A stretch of DNA of 64,000 bases from Massariosphaeria phaeospora (taxonomy: Eukaryota; Ascomycota; Dothideomycetes; Pleosporales): NCBI GenBank assembly GCA_011032825.1, contig JAADJZ010000036.1, positions 124,001 to 188,000 on the forward strand, in the 5' to 3' direction. Positions 63,960 to 64,000 of this stretch are shown one piece after another. Within the stretch, counting starts at the first letter, position 1; every line of letters begins with the position of its first letter. The translations under genes and the position numbers were made by a program. A model generated the notes under the pieces. That model worked only from the letters and a program-made list of their open reading frames with translations, made no database searches and had not been told where the DNA came from.

Positions 63960-64000
63960 GTTGAACAAGTCGGGTAAGAACTGAACGTGAGATCCGCCAA

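Overview
The window looks like a nuclear chromosome segment of a filamentous ascomycete (Pezizomycotina; a dothideomycete is my best guess, at low confidence). The evidence is a set of fungal-type genes interrupted by short introns (about 40-80 bp, with GTRNGT donors and CTAAC/CTGAC branch sites), typical fungal families (Zn2Cys6 regulator, REX3, Fta4, Sgf29, CSC1, delta-8 sphingolipid desaturase, QDE-2-type Argonaute), and a large AT-rich block whose transposons carry the transition-only damage expected of repeat-induced point mutation (RIP). All gene models come from reading the sequence by eye. For the main multi-exon genes I checked that the spliced length is a multiple of three.

Region 1 (1-17,440) is an AT-rich graveyard with no intact gene. 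It holds a Ty3/gypsy retrotransposon on the minus strand whose RT, RNase H and gag zinc knuckle are still readable (1-6779). After that comes a nested stack of pogo/Fot1-type DNA transposons, each bounded by terminal inverted repeats (TIRs) and TA duplications: pogo-1 (8172-16104) contains pogo-2 (9160-11213, itself hit by a 211-bp solo LTR with an AAGCG duplication) and pogo-3 (11413-15400, itself hit by minus-strand pogo-4 at 12707-14829). The block ends in a 910-bp foldback element (16353-17262) with 296-bp arms and pogo-3-like termini.

Region 2 (17,561-39,900) starts abruptly with ordinary GC content. It holds a divergent pair of an MFS DHA14-type exporter and a Zn2Cys6 regulator around an E-box/GC-palindrome promoter. 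Then come an F-box pseudogene, a DUF676 lipase, REX3, the KEOPS subunit Pcc1, a small mitochondrial-type protein, a CSC1/TMEM63 channel, a GNAT acetyltransferase broken by one TGA, the kinetochore protein Fta4, an unknown gene broken by one TAG, and a coiled-coil protein.

Region 3 (40,273-42,886) is a younger pogo-type transposon with only four nonsense codons, inserted 46 bp beyond the phosphomannose isomerase stop codon.

Region 4 (42,933-63,959) is mostly housekeeping: phosphomannose isomerase, SAGA subunit Sgf29, Arf6-type GTPase, a GT8 glycosyltransferase, a mitochondrial SLC25 carrier, an intact slicer-type Argonaute with an N-terminal CCHC knuckle, a TA-flanked MITE, a cytochrome-b5/delta-8 sphingolipid desaturase, a decayed cysteine-rich secreted protein and a secreted SGNH/GDSL hydrolase that lies almost at the window edge.

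Most genes are unrelated and sit as divergent or convergent pairs. The likely functional pairing is the MFS exporter with its Zn2Cys6 neighbour. The most interesting theme is genome defence: a heavily mutated transposon nest, a foldback element able to make double-stranded RNA, single C-to-T nonsense changes in three nearby host genes, and an intact Argonaute about 35 kb away.
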